A stretch of 10,725 bases of DNA from Methanobacteriota archaeon (GTDB lineage: Archaea > Thermoplasmatota > Poseidoniia > Poseidoniales > SP79): NCBI GenBank assembly GCA_002715545.1, contig PAZI01000027.1:95231-105955 (forward strand), in the 5' to 3' direction. Shown here piece by piece: positions 1-6,768 of the stretch (positions within the stretch are counted from its first letter, which is position 1; the number at the start of each line of letters is the position of its first letter). The position numbers were made by a program, and so were the translations under genes. Below the pieces are notes generated by a model. It was not told the origin of the DNA, searched no databases, and saw only the letters and a program-made list of their open reading frames with translations.

Positions 1-86
1 CTATTGTCAACCCAAGCGTATTCTTTACCATCTAGCAAAAGATACCGATTTTGCCCGAAAAGTGATCTATCTATTAGCAGTCTCAT
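1..86 (-). CDS. 5' part of a small unidentified gene downstream of the hub gene
   Basis: An ATG at 86-84 opens a frame that stays open to the window edge, giving 28 complete codons (it begins MRLLIDRSLFGQNRYLLLDG). The frame is closed just upstream by a TGA at 119-117 with no alternative start between, so this is the only start available. The gene begins 35 nt after the hub stop, a wider gap than at any other junction here. There is no recognisable Shine-Dalgarno sequence in front of the ATG, but a sigma70-like promoter sits there and would place the transcript start at or near the ATG. I do not recognise the product. By position after a hub gene it could be another baseplate, spike or tail gene, but that is inference from gene order only. 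The short open length and missing ribosome binding site keep confidence moderate. Confidence 0.5.
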   Translation of the reverse strand, partial: MRLLIDRSLFGQNRYLLLDGKEYAWVDN

Positions 87-91
87 GAATA

Positions 92-120
92 ATTGTATAA
101 ATCTGAATACAGATTTTCAA
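92..120 (-). promoter_or_regulatory. Possible sigma70-type promoter before the left-edge gene
   Basis: Read on the minus strand, TTGAAA (120-115) is followed after exactly 17 nt by TACAAT (97-92). Each hexamer differs from the consensus by one base and the spacing is ideal. The predicted start of transcription is about 6 nt further on, at the ATG of the gene beginning at 86. It lies in the only real intergenic gap of the window. The region is AT-rich, so a chance match is possible, and no activity can be judged from sequence. Confidence 0.4.
99..116 (-). other. Short perfect inverted repeat in the hub/next-gene gap
   Basis: AAATCTG and CAGATTT form a perfect 7-bp inverted repeat around a 4-nt loop (AATA on the plus strand). 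It lies within the 35-nt gap after the hub stop codon and fills most of the spacer between the putative -35 and -10 elements. It is AT-rich and has no U-run after it on the minus-strand transcript, so it is a poor intrinsic terminator. It could instead be an operator-like palindrome, a weak mRNA hairpin, or chance. Confidence 0.4.
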
Positions 121-121
121 T

Positions 122-3046
122 TTAATCAGACTCAATTTCTGCGACCGCTTGATTTACAGCATTTCCGATATTGGTATATGAGCCATAAGCATTTAGGGGT
201 TGAAACTCCCAACTTGTTTGAAAATTACCGGCAGAAATTGTATGACTAACTTTTGATGCACAGTAGATATTATCAGCGCTGGTACCCGTACCAAAATCCA
301 CAAAAAATGTTTGACCGATTGTAGCAATTGGAAAGCCCATGGTTTGTAGCGAGAGTCTGGTTGGTGCAATCTGTAATGGTAAGCCAGACTCCCTTAAGCC
401 TAATGCAGAAGTACCTGCCCCCAACCCTGATCTTCTCATATTAATGCTGGTCATTGCAGGGTTATTCATTGATGCGAGATTAGCTGTTATTACGTTCGTG
501 GTATTATTACCGTATATGATGGTGGGCATAACGGATTTCAAAAAATCTTTTACGTATGTAAAGTCTTTCTTGACTCGAAATCTTACGCTTCCACTTTCAA
601 CATCAGATTCTGTTATCTCAGTAGTTGATGGAATCGCTTCTAAAATTCCACTCTTTAAAGCAGCATTAATCTGAGATATGAATTCTTCTTTGCTTCCGCT
701 TTTATCCTTTTCTTTTCTGGCGGCTTTTGCGATACCGCTAGTAAACGGCGTAATAGCTTCCTGTTGGGAAGCCTGCCATATCTGTGCCAACGTCGTATGT
801 GAAGTAGAATTTTGATCGAAAATATGGATTCTATAAATTGATTTCCCATCCTCATCAGCAGTTAGACACTCTGCCTGCATTTGTATTCTGGGGACCTTAA
901 AATTAATATCAGCTTCTTCGTCTTTTATTCCATACGCGTCTTTTAACCTTAAGTCTTTTACACTCTTTAGCAGCGTTTTTCCACCCTCATCTTCAAAAAC
1001 TTTTTTAAGCTTAATTTTACCAGGATTCTCTTTATCTTTTTCGTATAGATCTGTTAGCCCATACGCTTCCGCAGTCTGGCTTGAAACAAATTCTTTTGAT
1101 AAAAACCTAATAAACGCGCCGATAGGCATATTCGTAGACGTTTTACATTTTTCCCTAAATTTCTGAGTAAATGTTTGAATACTGATTGGAAAGCTAGATA
1201 TTGGTGCATCTTTCATATATGAAGCATGGCTGTTGAAGGTATAGAATATGAATTGCACTTCATCAAATTGGCCAGTACCGCAAAGTGGATATCCGCAGAA
1301 CGCCAAAACAAGATTACCAAAAGTAGTGTACCCTACATCATTCTCATTGATATTTACAAATTTCTGATTATGTCCTACAAAAGTTTTCATAAAAGGATCT
1401 AGAAGCTCTTTTTTGCTCGCTTGTAGCGATAATTTCCTTTTTTTGGATACATCTCCAACTTTCTTTGCAACAATGCGCGCCATGGCCTTTTGGGCTTTAG
1501 GGACTGCATTTTTTAACTTCTTTAATAATGGTAGGACTTTTTTTAGATTACCAGGCGCGCCGACTTTTCTGGCGTTTTTAATAAATTCGTCTATTTTCTT
1601 ACCTGTCTCTTTATTAAACCCCATAGCAGATCCAGTATCAGACATCCTGGACACTATTTGACCACCATCAATCTTTTTTGCCCCTTTTGCACCACCAGGC
1701 TTTTGCTTACGAGCGCCTTTTAGCGCCTCAGTAAGTCTTTCAACATCTTTTAACGCATCCTTGACGGCAGCGCCTGCAGATATTTTGGATAATTCTACTT
1801 GTGCAGATCCTTTTAGCGATAACTTAAGTGTTATATTGACTTGCCCAACATTATCAAACGTAAAGCTAGAATTAACGACGCCATATTTCTCAGTGCACTT
1901 TAGACTATCCAAAAATCTTCCGTAAACATTCCCTGGCAGATTACCATCAGGATGAGACCAGCCGTAGGTAACCAACATCTGCGTTTTTCCATATAGATCT
2001 GGTTTAACAAATTCAGCGATTTCGGCGAGTCTAGATCTGTCATGTAAAATAAGGCCCATCTCTGCTGACTTAAACGTCAATAGCCCAGCAGACGGTACTA
2101 AATTTACCTTGAAGTCCTTTAAGCTCATAAAGGGTCTAAACCTGTCTATAACAGGCGCGCCTCTAGATTCAGGAGCATGCGGTGTATATGACTCATCACC
2201 CATGACAAGTGTTTGAGGTGAAGTAAAAATTTCCATACCAGCAGAAGTTAACGAAGGATCTTGCTTCTTTTTACTTTCATCGCTAACTTTTGGCGGTGGA
2301 GTATTTAAGACATTTTTTCTTACCTTAAGATCAATGCCCTTGGCAATAGTCTCGTCTGCTGAGCCTCCGGCAGGCTTAAAGTTACCTCTTAAAAATTGTA
2401 ATAAAGATATTGTTTGAACTGTACCGTCGTCAGATAACGCAGGAACGGATGGGATTAATGTTACGTCGAGAAAAGGTACACATCTAGACATTTCTAGAGT
2501 GGGAATAGTATTCATAAAAATTTCAGCAGCCGGTGTACCCCTCTTTGTAGGGTTCAACGTATTTTTTAAAACAACAAAAGCAGAAAGAGCTGGCTTATCT
2601 TTACTCGGGTTTGTAACATCTTGGTTGGGTTCTATTGGTGGTTTGTCTCTTGGATCTTTATTGATGGGTACCACCAATTGAGACATTGAAGTCTTAACAC
2701 CTATCTTGTCACCTAATTGTGCTTCTGAATCTTCATACACCACCATTAGCGCATCAGAAACCAGCTTTTCAGCATCACCACTTTTGGTCTTAAATTCGTT
2801 TATTTTTGCAATAATCTCATGAGCAAAATAGGCAGTTTCGTTCGATTGTAGCATGCCTATTATCGCAGCAATTCCTGGCTCAGGAGCAGGCTTGCCTTGG
2901 ACCATATCGAAATTAGCCTTTTGGAGGTTATCCATTGTCGATACGCCCATAAGGACATTAAATAGATCATCTTGAGATAATACGCCAAAATAAGCCTTGA
3001 GATCTTCTATAGCTTGATTTAGCCTAGTTTTTGTACCTCTAGCCAT
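122..3046 (-). CDS. Baseplate hub-like tail protein (974 aa) with lysine-rich insertion
   Basis: Likely structural protein at the centre of the baseplate, where hub proteins (T4 gp27 / gpD type) link tail tube and spike. Visible parts: a helical N-terminus (about 1-120); a proline- and charge-rich stretch (120-300); a beta-rich domain (298-415) with LILHDRSRL, YGWSHPDG and EKYGVVNSSFTFDNVGQV; a lysine/alanine-rich helical insertion (about 428-550); a second domain (about 555-760) with FDEVQFIFYTFN and an SSFPI motif; and a C-terminal domain (about 820-960) ending in KVSHTISAGNFQTSWEF, the kind of strand pattern found in hub tube domains. It is far longer than T4 gp27 (about 390 aa). The ATG start is supported by AAGGTG 7 nt upstream. 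It follows the LysM gene by 11 nt. The family call rests on remembered motif patterns and gene order; the exact homologue is not certain. Confidence 0.7.
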   Translation of the reverse strand: MARGTKTRLNQAIEDLKAYFGVLSQDDLFNVLMGVSTMDNLQKANFDMVQGKPAPEPGIAAIIGMLQSNETAYFAHEIIAKINEFKTKSGDAEKLVSDALMVVYEDSEAQLGDKIGVKTSMSQLVVPINKDPRDKPPIEPNQDVTNPSKDKPALSAFVVLKNTLNPTKRGTPAAEIFMNTIPTLEMSRCVPFLDVTLIPSVPALSDDGTVQTISLLQFLRGNFKPAGGSADETIAKGIDLKVRKNVLNTPPPKVSDESKKKQDPSLTSAGMEIFTSPQTLVMGDESYTPHAPESRGAPVIDRFRPFMSLKDFKVNLVPSAGLLTFKSAEMGLILHDRSRLAEIAEFVKPDLYGKTQMLVTYGWSHPDGNLPGNVYGRFLDSLKCTEKYGVVNSSFTFDNVGQVNITLKLSLKGSAQVELSKISAGAAVKDALKDVERLTEALKGARKQKPGGAKGAKKIDGGQIVSRMSDTGSAMGFNKETGKKIDEFIKNARKVGAPGNLKKVLPLLKKLKNAVPKAQKAMARIVAKKVGDVSKKRKLSLQASKKELLDPFMKTFVGHNQKFVNINENDVGYTTFGNLVLAFCGYPLCGTGQFDEVQFIFYTFNSHASYMKDAPISSFPISIQTFTQKFREKCKTSTNMPIGAFIRFLSKEFVSSQTAEAYGLTDLYEKDKENPGKIKLKKVFEDEGGKTLLKSVKDLRLKDAYGIKDEEADINFKVPRIQMQAECLTADEDGKSIYRIHIFDQNSTSHTTLAQIWQASQQEAITPFTSGIAKAARKEKDKSGSKEEFISQINAALKSGILEAIPSTTEITESDVESGSVRFRVKKDFTYVKDFLKSVMPTIIYGNNTTNVITANLASMNNPAMTSINMRRSGLGAGTSALGLRESGLPLQIAPTRLSLQTMGFPIATIGQTFFVDFGTGTSADNIYCASKVSHTISAGNFQTSWEFQPLNAYGSYTNIGNAVNQAVAEIESD

Positions 3047-3053
3047 CGATGTT

Positions 3054-3059
3054 CACCTT
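3054..3059 (-). promoter_or_regulatory. Ribosome binding site of the hub gene, overlapping the upstream stop
   Basis: AAGGTG lies 7 nt before the hub ATG (3046) and shares two bases with the TAA stop of the LysM gene (3060-3058). Ribosomes finishing the LysM gene would therefore end on the hub gene's initiation site, which favours coupled translation. It fixes the choice of ATG at 3046. Confidence 0.7.
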
Positions 3060-3345
3060 ATACCAGGGCTGCTACCTGCATTAAATTGGTAGGTACCAAC
3101 AAATAGGTCCCAGGTGGGACCTGCAAGCTCCAACCAATACCACTGGCACCTGCGATGATCCACCACAACCTTGAGTCGCCATACTCAACTCCAGCGATAG
3201 TATCCATTCTTTCACCTTCTCTAAGGTAGTCTTTTCGTATAGATATTGTACCGCTTAAAGCTGCTTCTCTTAATATTTTACTTGGGATATACGTACCGTA
3301 AAAAGTACCCCCTCCCATAATGGGGGCTGGCCCATATCTTCTCAA
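3058..3345 (-). CDS. LysM-type baseplate protein (95 aa; gp53/gpX/XkdP-like)
   Basis: Small tail protein whose C-terminal part (about residues 36-87) fits the LysM-like fold of baseplate proteins such as T4 gp53, P2 gpX and the end of PBSX XkdP. The diagnostic pattern is GERMDTIAGVEYGDSRLWW, then an IA-x-A turn, then VPPGTYLLVP. In phage tails this fold sits at the tube/hub junction; it need not bind peptidoglycan. The N-terminus (RRYGPAPIMGGGTFYGT) resembles the leader of the same baseplate family. The start is TTG at 3345: AGGAGG lies 6 nt upstream, while the first in-frame ATG (codon 10) has no such site. The gene lies 12 nt after the 1078-residue protein and 11 nt before the hub gene, which agrees with the tape measure, tube/LysM, hub order of contractile tails. 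The LysM call is firm; the exact family name is less so. Confidence 0.82.
   Translation of the reverse strand: MRRYGPAPIMGGGTFYGTYIPSKILREAALSGTISIRKDYLREGERMDTIAGVEYGDSRLWWIIAGASGIGWSLQVPPGTYLLVPTNLMQVAALV
3308..3326 (-). other. GC-rich hairpin potential at codons 7-13 of the LysM gene
   Basis: CCCCC (3308-3312) can pair with GGGGG (3322-3326) around a 9-nt loop; an overlapping CCCAT/ATGGG repeat lies inside. In this AT-rich window a 5-bp G/C stem 17 nt after a non-ATG start codon stands out and could modulate how much LysM protein is made. It also encodes the PIMGGG motif, so protein constraint alone may explain it. Confidence 0.3.
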
Positions 3346-3351
3346 ACCAAA

Positions 3352-3357
3352 CCTCCT
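3352..3357 (-). promoter_or_regulatory. Strong Shine-Dalgarno that decides a TTG start
   Basis: The minus strand reads TAAAGGAGGTTTGGTTG. AGGAGG (3357-3352) is the best Shine-Dalgarno sequence in the window, set 6 nt before TTG at 3345. It starts inside the TAA stop of the preceding gene (3360-3358). The other TTG in this stretch (3349-3347) runs into TGA within two codons, so only 3345 is usable. Confidence 0.8.
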
Positions 3358-6300
3358 TTATTCATCTTGCCTACGACCCAAAGAGCCTTGCGTCTCCTTA
3401 AACGATTCCTGTGCTTTTGACGATTTTACACCATATTCTTCAACATTTGCTAACTCATCGCCGGCGAGATGCGCAGATATATCACCGACAGGGTAAAGTG
3501 GTGCACGCATACCACCCTGGCTGTCCATTCCAGGAGCGATATCGTGAATTGGCACAAAACTAATCGATACCTTTACCATCTTTGGCGCTCTACGAGTGAT
3601 TGATCCAGTTTCGTAAGTTGCGTCTGTATAGTCGAAATCTAAACTAGAAATAAATCCCGCAAGGCCTCTACCGCGGGTAGACTCATATGCCTTCATAATA
3701 GAGTTCTTTTCTGGATCAAAAAATTCACCTGCGTCAGCAGCTTCTTTTAGATCATTTAATTTATTCTCTATAGGTTCGGCCTCCGTTGTTATTACCTTCA
3801 TGTCAGAAGCTAAGACGATCATTTCGAAATCAGCCTTGTCATGCGGATTTGCTGGATCCTTCGGATTTTGAAACTCTACGCGATATTGATAGGGCTTTTT
3901 CATAACGTACTCTTCACCCTTGCTAGTATCAACATCGGGTGCACCCGGCCTATCTTCAGCTTTAGTAATTTTGACTATAGCATCTCCGCGAGTCCACGTA
4001 TAAAATGGTAAAGTAGGTGGGCCCAAAAGACCACCAGCTGCTCCACCCTTCTTTAAAGTAACGTAAGGGTGTGCAGTAGATCTTCTTAAAATAGCAAACT
4101 TGCCTACGCCAAATGTGTCTTGCTCGCTTAGTACGTCGGCTTGACCCACTATAACGTCCCTAGCTTTATCAACATCCTTATTCGCTTTTTCTGCTTTTAT
4201 CCCGGGGTTCTTACCGAATGTGAACTTAGGCTCTTCACCAGACGCATGTTGTAAACCAAACAGCTTTTGTAGATTAAACTTACTACCATTTGATCTAATA
4301 AAATCACCAACCCTTAATCGAATCATTGGGCTAGCAGTGGGAATTTGTGAAAAGGGCATTATGAAGCTTTTACCCTCTGAGGCTAACTGGCGACCCTCGG
4401 ACCATTGAGGATAAACCATGTTTGTTAATTTATTAATACTTAGCCACATTGAATCAAAGTCTTCTTGAGAGGTTGCTATTAACCAAAAACCAACGCTTAT
4501 TGAGCGAGCAGTTTTATTATAAATTTTCACAGGATCAATACGACCATAAGCGTCGGTATCAGTATAAGAAACAGAGAATGAATCCTTCATATCAGTTATA
4601 AATGCATGAAAACTTATTACTTCATTTGTCCTAAGATCGTGAAAATAAAATGGCATATACTCGGATTCGAGTTCGTCTTCAAACTTCAGAACATCATCAG
4701 ATGAAATTCTACCGTTGTCGACAAAATCAATTCTTCTTCTATGGCTTTCTGTCCCTTCGTAATCACCGACCTTCGCAGCGACTGCCGTCATAATATCTGG
4801 GCCGTTATTTACTATCCCTTTTGCATTCAAAAGCTCAACAGGTAAAATCATTTTTGCTGGAGCAGAACGATGGCGCCATACCAGAGCATTAGACGTTTTG
4901 TGTACACGGCTCTTGGTCACTCGAGTGGCGCCATTATCTTGTATAGTTTCTATTAATTGACCACCAAGACCAGAAAAATCCCTTATTTCGCCCATCTTAC
5001 ACCGCTCACCTACAATCGCAACCGCCATAAAGAATCGAAATGATGACAAACCAGAAAACAACGATAAAAGTTTTACCAATACAGCCTTGATAGAGCCACC
5101 CAGAAGAGCCGCTTCACCAATTGCGCCTAGAACCAATAACGGATCCGTAAAGGTGTCTATGATCTTCGAATTGTCCCTCATAATGTTACGCATTAAATTA
5201 ACATAGAAGCCCTTAGACTCGTTAATCCTATCGATAAACTCGAATATATTGATTGCTTCACCTGCAAACCAGAGTCCCAAAGAAATAAAATTCCCTAAAT
5301 CATCATCAGGTCTAGCTTTGGGCCATTTCATTCTAAAAAATGCAGCAAGACCATAAGCTATACATGTGAATACTGGAAACCTTAGATAGGGAACCCCTAT
5401 ATCAATTAAGGCAGCTGCTGGTGCATCTGTTGACTTACCTAGCGGAAGTGATCCGGGGTCTTTGCCTTGGGCTCTTTCATCAGTAAATTCTTTAAAAAGC
5501 TGCTCTAAGAATATACCAATAACAAAACTTAGCCCAAATAGTGTTATAAGTCCCTGGAGGATAAAAGTAACTGCTGCTAATGGATTACCTGTAAAGGGCT
5601 CCAAATGAGAATTTGTAGCGCCATAAGACTTACCATCATTAAATTTGAAAAAGTGATCATCATCATCTTCATCCTGCACAACGGCATCTAGTGATGGGCG
5701 CCCTCTCCGGCCAGATCCTTTATGGGCATGAGAAGCGTATGTGTCTCGAATTGGAACTCGAGTATCTACAAATGATCCTGGAGCAACTGTAATAAAATTT
5801 TCGCTATCTGGGTTTCCATCTGGACCAGAATGTCCGGTTTGTTTTAGCATTAATGAATGAGCAATTTTTCTTAAATCATTTATAGCAAGATCACCAGCGG
5901 GTGAATTGCTAGTGTACATACCTAGGCTTTTTTGAATAGAACCATATGCTGCGCCAGGTTTCGTATATTGCCCATCTCTAATATAGGGCGATTCTGGTGA
6001 AGGCGAAAACCTATTGTTGTTAGTGAGAATTGCTGAAATTCTTTTTTGCACTGTTGGTGCGTCATCGGGAATTTTATAGATTTCTTTATCGACGCCAGTT
6101 GGGTCTGTTAACTCACCATTATCATATTTTTTAGTGGGCTTAATATCCCTAAGCAAGCTATGACCTGGACCTCTTTTGTTTTTATCAAAAAATGTCTTAA
6201 GCGTCGAAGACTTATCTTCTATATCAGTAAACTTCCCAGAATCAGAATACGTTCTCATCGCATTTGCTTCCTGAGAATCTCTAGACAAAGAAACAAATTG

Positions 6301-6594
6301 TGAATCGTTTGTATCGACTCTAATCTCTGCTATCCTATCTTCAGAATTTGCCCTTGTGTCTATTTCATCATCTAGACTTTTCTTTTCCTTCGTCTTGGGA
6401 TCTATTAAAGAAGCATGAGAAATTGGAAACGCATTTTTTTTGCCGTGCGTTAAACCGCTTAAATAATCCTTTAGTGTGGCCTTTGTGTGACTAGTCAGAT
6501 CATCCTTGTCAAATTCCACTTTACCAGGACGGCCGGAGTCAGGTGCTCCAAATTCACCAGATCCTTCAGGATATATTTTCTTTTCATCAGACAC
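3358..6594 (-). CDS. Large tail/baseplate protein (1078 aa), probable tube-initiator or baseplate-core component
   Basis: Probable structural tail protein. Residues 1-335 are polar, rich in Asp, Ser, Lys and Gly, with few hydrophobic runs and likely flexible. Residues 338-530 hold four or five long hydrophobic segments (about 339-367, 396-422, 436-454 and 485-530). A conserved-looking domain at about 646-770 has FHDLRTNEVISFHAF, YGRIDP, a RSISVGF strand and MWLSINKL..MVYPQW. A second, near 970-1035, has STRGRGLAGFISSLDFDY, then RRAPK and FVPIHDIAPGMD. I recall both motif sets from large tail proteins of marine myophages, and the strand pattern suits tube or baseplate folds. The start is GTG at 6594, sharing its G with the TAG of the gene before (TAGTG). 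The nearest Shine-Dalgarno is weak (GGAT, 8 nt), so translation probably depends on coupling. Function is inferred from motifs and from position between tape measure and LysM/hub genes. Confidence 0.65.
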   Translation of the reverse strand: MSDEKKIYPEGSGEFGAPDSGRPGKVEFDKDDLTSHTKATLKDYLSGLTHGKKNAFPISHASLIDPKTKEKKSLDDEIDTRANSEDRIAEIRVDTNDSQFVSLSRDSQEANAMRTYSDSGKFTDIEDKSSTLKTFFDKNKRGPGHSLLRDIKPTKKYDNGELTDPTGVDKEIYKIPDDAPTVQKRISAILTNNNRFSPSPESPYIRDGQYTKPGAAYGSIQKSLGMYTSNSPAGDLAINDLRKIAHSLMLKQTGHSGPDGNPDSENFITVAPGSFVDTRVPIRDTYASHAHKGSGRRGRPSLDAVVQDEDDDDHFFKFNDGKSYGATNSHLEPFTGNPLAAVTFILQGLITLFGLSFVIGIFLEQLFKEFTDERAQGKDPGSLPLGKSTDAPAAALIDIGVPYLRFPVFTCIAYGLAAFFRMKWPKARPDDDLGNFISLGLWFAGEAINIFEFIDRINESKGFYVNLMRNIMRDNSKIIDTFTDPLLVLGAIGEAALLGGSIKAVLVKLLSLFSGLSSFRFFMAVAIVGERCKMGEIRDFSGLGGQLIETIQDNGATRVTKSRVHKTSNALVWRHRSAPAKMILPVELLNAKGIVNNGPDIMTAVAAKVGDYEGTESHRRRIDFVDNGRISSDDVLKFEDELESEYMPFYFHDLRTNEVISFHAFITDMKDSFSVSYTDTDAYGRIDPVKIYNKTARSISVGFWLIATSQEDFDSMWLSINKLTNMVYPQWSEGRQLASEGKSFIMPFSQIPTASPMIRLRVGDFIRSNGSKFNLQKLFGLQHASGEEPKFTFGKNPGIKAEKANKDVDKARDVIVGQADVLSEQDTFGVGKFAILRRSTAHPYVTLKKGGAAGGLLGPPTLPFYTWTRGDAIVKITKAEDRPGAPDVDTSKGEEYVMKKPYQYRVEFQNPKDPANPHDKADFEMIVLASDMKVITTEAEPIENKLNDLKEAADAGEFFDPEKNSIMKAYESTRGRGLAGFISSLDFDYTDATYETGSITRRAPKMVKVSISFVPIHDIAPGMDSQGGMRAPLYPVGDISAHLAGDELANVEEYGVKSSKAQESFKETQGSLGRRQDE

Positions 6595-6767
6595 TATTTC
6601 TTATCCACTAATTCTTCTTTTATATGCTTAAGTAGGCCCTTTTTAGCAGAAGGATGCGCAAAAAGCTTCTTTATATTATCTATTATTTCATCATATTTGT
6701 CAAAGGGAAAATCTTTTAAAAGACCCCCATAAACTTTTTCAATTTCTTCTTTTTCTTCTTTAGTCAT
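6594..6767 (-). CDS. Small charged protein of unknown function (57 aa)
   Basis: A 57-residue, mostly helical protein dominated by Lys, Glu and Asp, with no Cys, no signal peptide and no membrane segment. It starts MTKEEKEEIEKVYGG, has a KKLFAHPSAKKGLLKHIK stretch, and ends VDKK. I prefer ATG at 6767: it lies 1 nt after the tape-measure stop, with GGTGG 5 nt upstream. A GTG at 6776 would add three residues but has no ribosome binding site and would overlap the tape-measure end. The stop TAG overlaps the GTG of the next gene by 1 nt. Being wedged between two tail genes in a coupled arrangement suggests a virion or assembly role. The usual tail chaperones lie before the tape-measure gene, so this position does not fit them. 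I do not recognise the family. Confidence 0.7.
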   Translation of the reverse strand: MTKEEKEEIEKVYGGLLKDFPFDKYDEIIDNIKKLFAHPSAKKGLLKHIKEELVDKK

Positions 6768-6768
6768 T

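Noticed and set aside
96..102. TATAAAT on the plus strand, like part of a T4 late promoter.
   Set aside because: It points away from all supported genes and is part of the palindrome; I noticed no TATAAATA upstream of any minus-strand gene.
99..116. The gap hairpin as a rho-independent terminator.
   Set aside because: The stem is A/T-rich and no U-tract follows on the minus-strand transcript.
4..249. Plus-strand open frame of 81 codons at the left end.
   Set aside because: It has no ribosome site, runs into the 3' end of the hub gene on the opposite strand, and its composition is not protein-like.
428..1765. Intein, intron or frameshift as the reason for the hub protein's large size.
   Set aside because: The frame is continuous and I see no intein splice motifs (such as a C-terminal HN followed by Cys/Ser/Thr) or homing-endonuclease motifs; the additional length is low-complexity basic sequence and additional domains.
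1554..2161. Two GGCGCGCC octamers exactly 600 nt apart (1554-1561 and 2154-2161).
   Set aside because: Both encode Gly-Ala-Pro in the hub gene in the same frame; two copies with a spacing that is a multiple of three do not need a cloning or regulatory explanation.
3058..3345. The LysM gene as a cell-wall hydrolase or lysis gene.
   Set aside because: There is no catalytic domain, signal peptide or membrane segment, and it is set inside the tail operon, where LysM-like folds are baseplate parts.
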